From assembly GCF_048323655.1 (NCBI RefSeq), contig NZ_JBLUWW010000002.1, forward strand, positions 124,001 through 188,000: a stretch of 64,000 nucleotides of DNA. The letters are read 5' to 3'. The notes under the pieces are model-generated. The model did not search any database and was not told where the DNA came from. It worked only from the letters and a program-made list of their open reading frames with translations. This document shows, in pieces, positions 53,601 to 62,676 of this stretch; the first letter of the stretch is position 1; each line of letters opens with the position of its first letter. A program made the translations under genes and the position numbers. This DNA comes from Salinimicrobium soli (lineage in GTDB: Bacteria > Bacteroidota > Bacteroidia > Flavobacteriales > Flavobacteriaceae).

Positions 53601-56600
53601 TGGAAGCTTTCGATATCTATTACCAGGTGCTTAAAACAATTCGCAAAAGAGGAGTAGCGCTGGATTACTGGCAGCAATGGATGGACATTCGGGAATATCT
53701 GGAAGCGGAGAAGGATGCTCAAAAAAGCCTTAATTCCTACAGGAAAAGAATAGAAGCCTTACAGAAAAAAATAAATGAAGATCCGGTGGTTCTCCTGGAA
53801 AGTGCAAAATGGCTGGCGAAATCTGATTTGAACCTAGATGCATTTTGGCATAATACCAGTTTGGACAAAATTGATGAGGATTTAAAGGCGAGCAATATAC
53901 ATTCGCTTTTAAAAAGGACGAACGGTGATATGTTATTGAGTGCCCAGGATCGCTTACTGGTAAAAGAAAATGGATACTGGAAAACCTTGAGTTACGATCC
54001 TTTAAAATCAAGGCTTACTAATGAGCCGGAAAGTATTAAGATGCAAAGTAAACTTCAATTTAAAGATATGGTTGAAGTTACTAATGCCATTGTTTTCAAT
54101 GCAAATACCGGGACGTTTATTCTGGATAATAATTATGAAACGGTAAAGGAAATTAAAACAGATTCTTTGAACTATGTAGGAGACAAGGTTGCCGGGATAT
54201 CAGCCAGTGGTTCGCTACTGTTTTTGTATTCTAATGATAAAATAAATATTCTCGATCTCGAGAACCCGCAGGAACCTGTCTATTTGAATACTGTTAAGAC
54301 CAGTGAAGAAATCATTAAATTAATTCCTATTTCAAAAATTAATTCTTCTCATGTTGCATTTGAAGATTATGGTAGTGAAATGTCAAATTATGCAGATTAT
54401 TTTTTCATCCAAACCGCGGGCAAAGTCGAGTTGTTCAAGGTAGATCATCTTGGGAAGGTGTTAGACAATCAAATCCTTTATTCCGGCAAGGCAATACAGG
54501 ATTTTCTAATTTCATCTGGAATGGAACTGTTTGTCCTCGATAATGATGACCTATTTTCTAAAAACCTTTTTCTGAATTTTTCATCCAGCGAACCAATTGG
54601 CGAATTAAATCTGGTTGCTACAAGTGAAATCTTGGATGATATCCACGTAAATAAAGAGATAATAGGACTTTTCGAAGTGCCGATAAATGAGACGGAAAAG
54701 GCCGTCGCCGTGATTACCGATGGTTTTATCAATATTTATAAAGACTCGCATTTCGAATTACTGGACATTAAAGGAAGGTCGGATCTGGAAGATATTCAGC
54801 CCATTTATTACTCAGATGAAAATGGTTTTGGAATTTTATCAGATGAGAAGATCTATGAGTATACAAAAGGGAATTATACTTATTACGAATCGTCTCCGGA
54901 AAAAATCAAGACGCTGGAGCATTATGACCTTACCCTAACACTCAGTGAAGGAAGTTTAGAATTTTCAGATTATAGTGGCTATATAGAAGGAACTATAACT
55001 ACTGATGGCTGGGGTACGTCTATCAGTGATTTTCAAGACTTGGGGAATGGAAGCATCTTGCTTGCTGATTATATGAACGTCTATAAATGTTTGTATGATC
55101 CTGAATTGGGTGACTTTCATAGCGAACTTCTTTTTGAAATCACCCCCGTCCAGACGGGAGACTGGATAACACAGGATAACCAGAGAATCAAATCTATTCA
55201 TAAAGCGAAAGAGGGTACGATATGGTTGTGTACGGCAGTTAGTGTTTTCAGGTATAATCCTGATGCAACTCCCGTTCTCAAGGAGTTTTCATTTGTTAAG
55301 AATCCGGATGAATTTCCGGTTAAAACTTTAAATATTTTCAACCTTATAGAAACCTATGATGGGAAAATATGGGTCATTAATGATGAGGAGCCATGGAATA
55401 ACTACAAAGGCATGAATCTCGACGGGGGATTACTAGTATACAATGAACAAGATGATAAATTTGAATTATTTGATGATGAAGATGCTACCCCAGATTATAT
55501 GCCTTGGTTTGTAACTTCCTATACACCCCTGAGCGATTATTCGGCTATTGTTGGAACTACTTCTGGATTTGCCATGCATGGGCCGGGAGGTTTGAGACTC
55601 ATTTCAGGAATGTCAGACAGCTATCGCAATATTTTGGATGCTCACAGGAACCTGTTTTTAGGAACGGAGGGTGTCAAATTTGGTGATATTTTGCTTTTTG
55701 GTACCGGGGAAGGAATTGTGGGGTTTAAAGACGAAGAATGGTTTTATCCGGACAGGTTAAATCAAATATTACCACAATTTCAGGAGTTCGGTAGATATGG
55801 CGGCACTAAAGTGAAGGCATTGGCGGTAGACCATTTAAATCGCTTACAGATTTCGACAGACTTAGGTCTGGTGATCATTGATTCCGATAACCTCGATCCC
55901 AACGATTTGCTGCTGATGGATTACGGCAGCGAGCAGTATCTTGAATATTATAACAAGAAAAAATTAAAGAATGACAGGGAAGTTGTTTTGAACTCATTGA
56001 CTTCCGAAAATGAGACAAAGAAGGTCATCAATGAGGCCGATGAAATCAATCATGAGATAGATAGATTAAAATCTTTAAAAAAGAGTTTTGACAAAGACCT
56101 TAAAGTGACTTCCTCCAGTTACAGAACAGTGAATGTAGATTCGATAGATTCTGAAATTAAGAGAATGAGCGACAAGCACTCCAGGTTATTGCTCACCTTA
56201 AAAGAAAAAAATCCTGTTATCTACCAGGCTTTGAAGGTACCGCCGCTGGAGATAGCCGGAATAAGAAAAAAACTGAGGGAAGATGAATGCGTGGTGCAGT
56301 ACATTCCGCTTCAAAACAAGCTGTTAATTCAACTAATCAGTAAAGACCAGTTAATTTTAAAGGAAATCGATGTAACGAAAGATTATCTGTTTGATCTGGC
56401 TTTATATACTTCAGACCTGCTAAGTAATAAAAATAGAATACGTGGTGCAGTAGGTGAAAGTATGGTTGAAGAAACTGGAGAAAATAATGAGGAAGAACTG
56501 TCTAAAACTTTGACCCAGCTTTATAATTACCTTCTGGAGCCGATCGAGAATGAACTTAAACCGTTCAAAAATAATATTCAAATCATGGCAGAAGGTGTTT

Positions 56601-57304
56601 TAAACTATATTCCTTTTGAGGCGCTGAACAATGGTGAGGAAAAGGAATTCTATGCATTAAACGATTATAATTTCACCTATCTGTCTTCACTTTATATGTA
56701 CCAGTTATTTGATGGATTCCGGGAATCGGGAGAAAGTGAAATACTGCTTGTGGGTGATCCCGATAGCTCTTTACCCTTTGCCCGGGAAGAAGTTGAGAAT
56801 ATCTCCCATATTTATCAGGGAAAATATGATCTTTTGGTAGGTAGCAAAGCCAAGCTTGATAAATTCAAAAAATCCACTTCAAAAAAAGGTATACTACACC
56901 TTGCTACACACGGTTTTGTAGATGAAAATACCATCAAAGACAGCTGGTTACTATTCAATGACAATAAATTAAGTCTTTCCCAGATCTATGAAATGAATCT
57001 AGAAGACACCAATCTGGTGGTACTTTCGGCCTGTGAAACCGGAATTGGGAAAGAAGGTTTGGAAACTACAAGCTTGGCTCAGGCTTTTGCCAATGCCGGA
57101 GTAAAATATCTTATTGCTTCCTTGTGGGAGGTCAATGATGAATCCACAAAGATTTTGATGGAGAAATTTTATACCGAATTAAATGCCGGAAAGGAATATA
57201 TGGATGCCCTTCACGAGGCAAAGATGTATTTAATTGGCTTCGAAAATGGCAAATTTTCCCATCCTAAATACTGGTCACCTTTTATAATCATTGGAAAGAG
57301 TTAA
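50609..57304 (+). CDS. Giant exported TPR/propeller/CHAT peptidase (2231 residues)
   Basis: A signal peptide (LYFLCFIIGIYNVTAQ) is followed by TPR-like helical repeats (about 20-720), a YD-hairpin region (about 760-930), another helical part, and beta-propeller blades (about 1120-1775) that include two-component-regulator-propeller-like repeats (GTIWLCTAVSVFRYNPD, DGKIWVIND). A coiled coil comes next (about 1785-1875), then a C-terminal CHAT domain (about 1885-2231) with catalytic His2101 (LATHGF) and Cys2142 (LSACETG) and the GVKYLIASLWEVNDEST and YWSPFIIIG ends. CHAT peptidases are caspase relatives controlled by TPR regions. IRGA near 1950 lies in an acidic insert. It is 22 bases after the ankyrin peptidase gene. 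Confidence 0.9.
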   Translation: MMKRTLYFLCFIIGIYNVTAQTKYFEEPTFNKMVKAFQKQEYTVLEDLLLQDISGGKSNAFTYSIAHFYNENIDGNFSSKLGDKQQKILSFCSQIEAHDKAERYLKIYDAYRDFEFKDDLPVQAYYKIMSATSKISYDETVQIFKTWLSNHGVQYRALWMLDYVFDYGQRYELWKNILKENFYDDFPELQAYAEFNLNNIPELNLKNWSTVQNLENVNRYLEKNPKDPEALRRKAILLETLKRKKEALLNYEKAYAVNPFYFEGFSGINVIALQYELSGDFNEDAVRDFVEHHYSKASGEDKLNYWRAKTYFEAGNKTKASSILKSQIEKTPCPQALFLLAEIEASDDRFTEVYRLLKQIPSSERRRNLEYYELWLESLKETEAVDEMLEHYRGLTGDLEMHNQSTLYEIFDFFENSGQYEIAEEVQLIKESRFPNSNWTLDNLGYVLLKNEKFSEAEKVLLRSFELNPVDSYTLARYKEALEGNNKDVDAALENLEKQFPDSYLLKQEILNIGDAQENWNNFIASFKNEAGLVNARLVDMKLSKNSNRGDLLLNFHEEQLSAANSRLDSIFYLDLLNWEYRSYVQKYTVKPERMDKMLKLNERYQKLSGDLFEILKTRAYLYRAAKETELAQNAIQQAIEVYPTTANIEHAIINFRAPGGFKEYRKALEKNVKNYEGLRYYILRNVTYGGSSINAIWAYNKCKSLYPDKDCQSSSYFIALKNFGNPLPRINNFKNSYNLGTSSRYIDWYDQTRKDVFDNLYSTFEYDEDENTIKVYFKNGEEFIQKDDPLLGRPVLKQKGKIWIKYGYTENGKIDRIETSAHEKMNLQYNEKDQIITYDLQLGKLKRNYKLGYNEAEKMNEVILNNQDTLRVFYDEQKEVDSTYTSGMGNPAELQYNLVADINMLSTYTRTDKLENIHLEDPEHQKLASQYEVAYNQTPYEGFGVNQAEEMLQYLRYLKTNLNQDSGFATEILNKADDIFYDLSFTEYPLPVKEQFVEAFDIYYQVLKTIRKRGVALDYWQQWMDIREYLEAEKDAQKSLNSYRKRIEALQKKINEDPVVLLESAKWLAKSDLNLDAFWHNTSLDKIDEDLKASNIHSLLKRTNGDMLLSAQDRLLVKENGYWKTLSYDPLKSRLTNEPESIKMQSKLQFKDMVEVTNAIVFNANTGTFILDNNYETVKEIKTDSLNYVGDKVAGISASGSLLFLYSNDKINILDLENPQEPVYLNTVKTSEEIIKLIPISKINSSHVAFEDYGSEMSNYADYFFIQTAGKVELFKVDHLGKVLDNQILYSGKAIQDFLISSGMELFVLDNDDLFSKNLFLNFSSSEPIGELNLVATSEILDDIHVNKEIIGLFEVPINETEKAVAVITDGFINIYKDSHFELLDIKGRSDLEDIQPIYYSDENGFGILSDEKIYEYTKGNYTYYESSPEKIKTLEHYDLTLTLSEGSLEFSDYSGYIEGTITTDGWGTSISDFQDLGNGSILLADYMNVYKCLYDPELGDFHSELLFEITPVQTGDWITQDNQRIKSIHKAKEGTIWLCTAVSVFRYNPDATPVLKEFSFVKNPDEFPVKTLNIFNLIETYDGKIWVINDEEPWNNYKGMNLDGGLLVYNEQDDKFELFDDEDATPDYMPWFVTSYTPLSDYSAIVGTTSGFAMHGPGGLRLISGMSDSYRNILDAHRNLFLGTEGVKFGDILLFGTGEGIVGFKDEEWFYPDRLNQILPQFQEFGRYGGTKVKALAVDHLNRLQISTDLGLVIIDSDNLDPNDLLLMDYGSEQYLEYYNKKKLKNDREVVLNSLTSENETKKVINEADEINHEIDRLKSLKKSFDKDLKVTSSSYRTVNVDSIDSEIKRMSDKHSRLLLTLKEKNPVIYQALKVPPLEIAGIRKKLREDECVVQYIPLQNKLLIQLISKDQLILKEIDVTKDYLFDLALYTSDLLSNKNRIRGAVGESMVEETGENNEEELSKTLTQLYNYLLEPIENELKPFKNNIQIMAEGVLNYIPFEALNNGEEKEFYALNDYNFTYLSSLYMYQLFDGFRESGESEILLVGDPDSSLPFAREEVENISHIYQGKYDLLVGSKAKLDKFKKSTSKKGILHLATHGFVDENTIKDSWLLFNDNKLSLSQIYEMNLEDTNLVVLSACETGIGKEGLETTSLAQAFANAGVKYLIASLWEVNDESTKILMEKFYTELNAGKEYMDALHEAKMYLIGFENGKFSHPKYWSPFIIIGKS

Positions 57305-57527
57305 CAAATTGTGAGTTAACACGATAATAATTGTCAAAGCTTTATTAGTGTTATGCTCATGCTATCTTAAATTTTATAGAAGAGTACAAGCGGCTGCATT
57401 TCGATAAGGGTAGAATATAACCTACTCTACATTAGTGGAATAATTATAACCTTTCATTCCTGGTAATAGTGTGAGGCGTTGTTAAAAATTACCTCAAAAA
57501 TGAAAACTGAATAAAATTTTAGGAATT
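57305..57527 (+). other. Gap between the CHAT and propeller-caspase genes
   Basis: No gene seen. The stretch is AT-rich without a clear terminator or a full promoter match, and separates the last two large peptidase genes. Confidence 0.4.
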
Positions 57528-60500
57528 ATGAAACTGAAAATACTATTACTGTTATTTATAATTTCGATATCAGAGATTGGCTTCAGTCAGGAAGATTTTC
57601 TGGAAATAGATGAGCACATTTATGTCTCTACGATTAACGGTGATAAAACTAAAATAGCTGTAGCTACGAAAAGGGAGATCCATATTATTAGCACATCCGA
57701 TTTACAAATATTGCAGGAGATCAATTTTTTGAAGAAAGAAAAAAATGTAGAGATTTATGATATCAAATTTCAGAATGAAGGAAAAGAACTGCTTATCTCC
57801 ACCTTTTTTAAAAAATCTGAATCTCCTTCCAGATCGGAAAAATTCGAATATTTACAGGATGAAAAATTTATCTATTCATTAGAGAAGAAAAGAGTTTTAA
57901 ATACCTTCAATGGCAATTATTATCAGGATTATATGAATAGTGCTATTTCAATTTCCGGCTATAATGAACTTAGTAAGAAACTGCTCAGTGGCAATATGTT
58001 GCGACTGCATAAAAATGGTGATATGAGTATTGAAGGCGAACTTCTGGATGAACAGAAAAAAGAGGAATGGGCGGGGCTGTTTAATTCTCGTTCTACTTCA
58101 GACAAAAGCATGGTTTTCAATGAAATCTCGGGAGATTCAGTAATTACAAATGGACAAATAAGAGCTTTAAAAGCGATATCAGAGAAAAGAATTGCGGTAC
58201 TTTTTATAGACTCAGTGAACGAAGCAGGAAATCATTATAGAATAGAAACAAGAGGACTGCCTGAATTGGAGAAATTAAACGAAAAGTCTTTTGTATCTGA
58301 AGGTATAGTTGATAGAATGTCGATATCAAAATCCGGTGCTTTTCTGGCAATCTCTGGAACGGAATTGCCAGATCCTTTTATAGGTGATCCTAATAAACTT
58401 GCACCGAGATATGACAAATTTTTAACCACAAATTTCCACCGCATTTTTGATTCAAAAACACTTCAGGAACATCCTAAAATTTCAGAATATGTAGTTATTC
58501 CTGATATTTTGGATAACTCAGGTTTCTGGAAAATCTATAATGGCGATATTACTTTTAATTCTTATGATAGTGGCAAGACTCGACTAGTAATAAGTAATTA
58601 TGATTTTCCTTTTCTCAGAATTAGAAATTTTTACAAATTGAGCCCAGACGAGCTTTTAATCGTTGGCTCGGGTTCTCTTGATAAAGAGAATAAAGATGAG
58701 TTCAAAAATGGTATTATAAGATATTCCATTAAAAATAATACTATAAATAATATGGTTGCCTGGAGTGCAGATACTCTGGAAATTTTTAATCCTTCAAAAC
58801 CAGTTTTACAGACTAATCAATTTAATTTTGACAATTTTCAAATTACTAAAGGTAACAGCCGTTTGCTTACCTATGGTGATAATTCTTTTGAAATATGGGA
58901 TGTTGCAGATAAACGAAGATTAATTAATAAAAAACTCGAAAATGTAATTAGTAGTACTATTAGTAATGATGGAAACTATTTACTATTATTTTTAAATCAA
59001 TTTAACAACACACATTCATTTGTTATTGGAAAACTCAACCTTAATACGGGTAAACTAATTAAAAAGGAGGTTTCAAAATCAGATACTGATTTTACTCCAT
59101 ATTCTTCTTTGATCATTCCTTCAGGCCCAAACGGATTTAAGGTTTTAAAGCGAGATGGTATATGGACTGTGAATATGGAAGACCTCAGTTTGCAAAATTC
59201 GGTAGATGAAATTATTAGTGAAGAGACTACTTCTCCAACTTTCAAATTATTAGCAAATGATGGAGAAGAAATCCTGGTGGCTACATACGACATAGAATAT
59301 ACAGAATCCAGAACTAAAGAAACGAGCCTGGAAAATGTTTGGAAATACAATTTACAGGAAAATCGACTCGTAAAATTAGATCTTCCGTCCGAAACAGAAA
59401 ATGCATTTCCCTTCTCCGCAAAAAAAATTCTTCTCTATCAAGGTAAAAGGAAATACTCTGTTTTATCCATTGAAAATGAAGTTATACATCCGGTCTCCAG
59501 TCTAAAGCTCCAGGAAAAGATCAAGGATGTGGTTTATAATGATAACAGGTCTCTTGTATTATATGATGTTATAGATGAATATGGAAATATATCAAAGACC
59601 CAAATTCAGGAGATTGATAATATAACAGAAAGAAATATACAAGAATATAAACTAGATGTGGAGATGGGTACCTCTTTAAAGTATTTTAATGAGCAATTTG
59701 TGTATACATCAAAAAACAGTCTTTATTCATTCTATCCAAACGAAAATGGCATATTTCAATGGAATACAATGCCTAAACTAAAGCGCATAGGAGATATATC
59801 TATTGCTAATTCAAATCTTCTTATTGATGATTTTTCACTGATCAATCTTCAGGATTTAAGTGTAGGTTCAATAAAGAATATTATCAAGGATAAAAGTTCT
59901 TACGAACTCTTGGTTGGTACTCTACTTGAGGGAGATCGAATTCTTTACGCTGAAGATTATTTTGACTTCGTAAAATTTCGAATTAAAACGCTCGATGATT
60001 TTAAAGAAATCTGGGTGAGCGAAAAAATTTATACTGAAGATCAGTTAGATTTTATAAAGGTTTCCAAAGATGGAAAGTACGCTGTTGTTGGAAAAAAGTT
60101 TGAGCCGAAAAAACTGTTTGTAATAGATATTATTAAGAGCAATGTAATTGAAGTGAAAATGCCTTATGAAGCAGAATATATAATTCCTGGTAAAGTAAAG
60201 TTCTTTGATAATGATTTATATCTGTTCCATCATGATTTGAGTTTTGATTCAAATAAAGAGGATGAACTTGCGAATCATGTTTTTAATATAACAGAAAAGA
60301 GGTTTTATAAAAAAATTGAAAATTACGAGGTTGTTACTAAATTAGAGAATGATCAATTTGTATTTTATAAGTGGGATGTAGAAGATAATGCTATTGAGTT
60401 AGGACAACTAAATGGAGAAATACCCACTATTAATCAAAGATTGAAAACATTTGGTGCACCAAATCATTTTTTTGAGGATAAGGAAAGAAATTATTTTATT

Positions 60501-62066
60501 GCAGATTATGGAGGTCTACTATTTTTTTGGAACAAAGATTCCAAATCTCCTGTAAAAACTATCGATGTAGGAGATATTAGAAAGCTCATTCGTAAAGGGG
60601 ATCAACTATTTGCTCTTTTATGGGATAACGAAATAGTGCTTATAAATCTGGCTTCTCAGGAAGTTGATCTTCGAACTTTTGTCTTCGATGTGGGTAATAA
60701 TTCGGAACTGGCCTCCATTACTTCTGATGGTGAATTTATGGCTTCAACTTCCATTATTAATAATTTTCATTTTGTTAAAGATTTGAAAACATACCCGCTC
60801 TCCAATTATGAAATTCTATTAAATAGGCCAGATAAAGTTTTAGACAAGCTAGGCTACGCAGATAACGATTTAATTGGAGCATATAATAAAGCTTATTTGA
60901 AACGTCTTAGCAGGACAGGGGTCAATGAGAAAAACATCAGCATCTTTTCCGAAAATAAACCCAGAATTACGCTTCAAAATAAATTAGAATTACCGAGGGT
61001 GTCTAGCACCGGTACCATAAAATTAAATCTGGAATTTGAGGATGTTGAAAATGATCTTGAAAAATTCAAAATTTTCATAAACGGAATCCCTATTATGGAA
61101 AAGAAGATTAAGGGTCAAAAATTGGAGATACAAGAGACATTGATTTTAAATGCTGGCCTGAATCAAATTAAAATTAAAGCGGTTAATGTTAAAGGGGTTG
61201 CGAGCGATCCAATTTCATTTAAAGTCATAAGAGAAGCTGAGCCGGATACTAAAATTCATTATTTCGGTATTGGGGTCTCAAAATATAAAGATGAAACTAT
61301 GAATCTCAAATATGCCGATGTGGACATTAGGAGTATTTCTGAATATCTAAGTGAGAAATTTACAGATAGAGTTACTATCGATACGCTTTTAAATGAAAAT
61401 GTCAATTCAGCCAATATTAAAATTTTAAAGGAAAAGATTAAAAATACTGATATTGATGATATCGTGATTTTGTCATTTTCTGGACACGGGCTCGTAGATG
61501 AAAATTCCAATTTTTATTTCGCAACTCATAATATCGATTTTGAAAACCCGAAAGAGAACGGCTTTTCTTATCAGGAAATCGAAGAATTACTATCTGATAT
61601 CCCGGCCAGGAGAAAATTAATTCTGATAGACGCCTGTAATAGTGGGGAGATTGATTCGGAAGAAGAATTGGAATTAGTTGATCTTGACAACGAGAACGTT
61701 AAGCAATATGTAGCAAAAGGAAGTAAAGTGGTCAAGTCTAAAAATTCAAGTGGTTTGCAAACTAGTTTTCAATTAATGAAATCGCTTTTTAGGGATACCG
61801 AGGAAGGTAACGGGGCTTTTGTGATCTCTGCTGCCGGTGGAAGGGAGTTCGCCTATGAAAGTGAGCGCTGGAATAATGGTGTTTTTACGTATTCGTTCAT
61901 TAAGGGAATGGAAGAGCTTGGGTCCAAGTATAACGACCAGGATGGGATCATACTGGTCTCTGAATTACAGAATTACATATATAACAGCGTAATTCGCTTA
62001 ACAGACGGGCAACAGAAACCCACCACCAGAAGTGAAAATGTTGAATGGAACTGGGAATTAAACTGA
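57528..62066 (+). CDS. Exported beta-propeller protein with C-terminal caspase domain (1512 residues)
   Basis: A signal peptide (LLLLFIISISEIGFSQ) is followed by a very long beta-rich region with WD40/propeller-like blades (about 20-1130; IYDIKFQNEGKELLISTF, SRLLTYGDNSFEIWDVAD). An Ig-like module (about 1140-1235) is followed by the caspase domain (1241-1512) with His1320 (SFSGHG) and Cys1370 (LIDACNSG). The acidic, Lys-rich loop after Cys1370 is where caspases are normally processed. It is 223 bases behind the CHAT gene, so it may have its own promoter. Base composition is clearly AT-rich. It is probably a ligand-sensing peptidase of the same island. Confidence 0.9.
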   Translation: MKLKILLLLFIISISEIGFSQEDFLEIDEHIYVSTINGDKTKIAVATKREIHIISTSDLQILQEINFLKKEKNVEIYDIKFQNEGKELLISTFFKKSESPSRSEKFEYLQDEKFIYSLEKKRVLNTFNGNYYQDYMNSAISISGYNELSKKLLSGNMLRLHKNGDMSIEGELLDEQKKEEWAGLFNSRSTSDKSMVFNEISGDSVITNGQIRALKAISEKRIAVLFIDSVNEAGNHYRIETRGLPELEKLNEKSFVSEGIVDRMSISKSGAFLAISGTELPDPFIGDPNKLAPRYDKFLTTNFHRIFDSKTLQEHPKISEYVVIPDILDNSGFWKIYNGDITFNSYDSGKTRLVISNYDFPFLRIRNFYKLSPDELLIVGSGSLDKENKDEFKNGIIRYSIKNNTINNMVAWSADTLEIFNPSKPVLQTNQFNFDNFQITKGNSRLLTYGDNSFEIWDVADKRRLINKKLENVISSTISNDGNYLLLFLNQFNNTHSFVIGKLNLNTGKLIKKEVSKSDTDFTPYSSLIIPSGPNGFKVLKRDGIWTVNMEDLSLQNSVDEIISEETTSPTFKLLANDGEEILVATYDIEYTESRTKETSLENVWKYNLQENRLVKLDLPSETENAFPFSAKKILLYQGKRKYSVLSIENEVIHPVSSLKLQEKIKDVVYNDNRSLVLYDVIDEYGNISKTQIQEIDNITERNIQEYKLDVEMGTSLKYFNEQFVYTSKNSLYSFYPNENGIFQWNTMPKLKRIGDISIANSNLLIDDFSLINLQDLSVGSIKNIIKDKSSYELLVGTLLEGDRILYAEDYFDFVKFRIKTLDDFKEIWVSEKIYTEDQLDFIKVSKDGKYAVVGKKFEPKKLFVIDIIKSNVIEVKMPYEAEYIIPGKVKFFDNDLYLFHHDLSFDSNKEDELANHVFNITEKRFYKKIENYEVVTKLENDQFVFYKWDVEDNAIELGQLNGEIPTINQRLKTFGAPNHFFEDKERNYFIADYGGLLFFWNKDSKSPVKTIDVGDIRKLIRKGDQLFALLWDNEIVLINLASQEVDLRTFVFDVGNNSELASITSDGEFMASTSIINNFHFVKDLKTYPLSNYEILLNRPDKVLDKLGYADNDLIGAYNKAYLKRLSRTGVNEKNISIFSENKPRITLQNKLELPRVSSTGTIKLNLEFEDVENDLEKFKIFINGIPIMEKKIKGQKLEIQETLILNAGLNQIKIKAVNVKGVASDPISFKVIREAEPDTKIHYFGIGVSKYKDETMNLKYADVDIRSISEYLSEKFTDRVTIDTLLNENVNSANIKILKEKIKNTDIDDIVILSFSGHGLVDENSNFYFATHNIDFENPKENGFSYQEIEELLSDIPARRKLILIDACNSGEIDSEEELELVDLDNENVKQYVAKGSKVVKSKNSSGLQTSFQLMKSLFRDTEEGNGAFVISAAGGREFAYESERWNNGVFTYSFIKGMEELGSKYNDQDGIILVSELQNYIYNSVIRLTDGQQKPTTRSENVEWNWELN

Positions 62067-62113
62067 TTTTTATTCCCCAGTAATCTTTTTAATAGTGGAA
62101 GACCCACTTTTGA

Positions 62114-62644
62114 TGATCGAATTCTTGTTCTTTGAAGTTGGCGGAAAGTGCCATTGAAAATATCAAGACCTATCACGGCACCCGAGATCCTGCTTATGTT
62201 TATGCATTAAGTGAGAAGGCCATAGCCCTTAATGGGTTGAAACGTTTTGAAGAAGCTCTCGAGGTTTTCTTCTTCTGAAGAAATGAATAGTGCCTCTTTC
62301 AATAATCTTTTAGCACTAAAAGGTTTGTTACTCAAGAGTACTGTTGAACTGAGGGAGGAAATTCTGAAAAATAAAGATTCTAACAGTCCTCAAATTTTCA
62401 AAGAATGGATAGGCATTAAAGAACAACTTGCAAAATCTATTTTAAAATGGCAGGAGTTGAAAGTTTGATCATGAGTCTGTGGGAGGTTCCAGATGTTGAG
62501 ACTGCCGAATTTATGGAGTCTTTTTATTTTAAATGGATAGACGGTATAACTGCCCGCAAGGCTTTTCAGGAGGCACAACGAGAAATGTCCTCAAAATATG
62601 CCGGGAGACCGGAAAAATGGGCTGCCTTTATAATGGTGCAGTAA
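62114..62644 (+). pseudogene. Decayed TPR-CHAT peptidase gene
   Basis: Three fragments lie in two reading frames, in the order of a TPR-CHAT protein. First is a TPR-like piece (AIENIKTYHG ... ALSEKAIALNGLKRFEEALEVF, to a stop at 62276-62278). Second is the TPR-to-CHAT linker type (ASFNNLLALKGLLLKSTVELREEI, about 62283-62468). Last is the CHAT C-terminus from 62447 (MAGVESLIMSLWEVPDVETAEFMESFYF to WAAFIMVQ). The blocks with the catalytic ATHG and SACETG are missing, so at least two deletions occurred. It is a wreck of a second TPR-CHAT gene. Confidence 0.8.
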
Positions 62645-62676
62645 GTTTAGTTTCTAATTTGATCTTTTTAGCAGGT

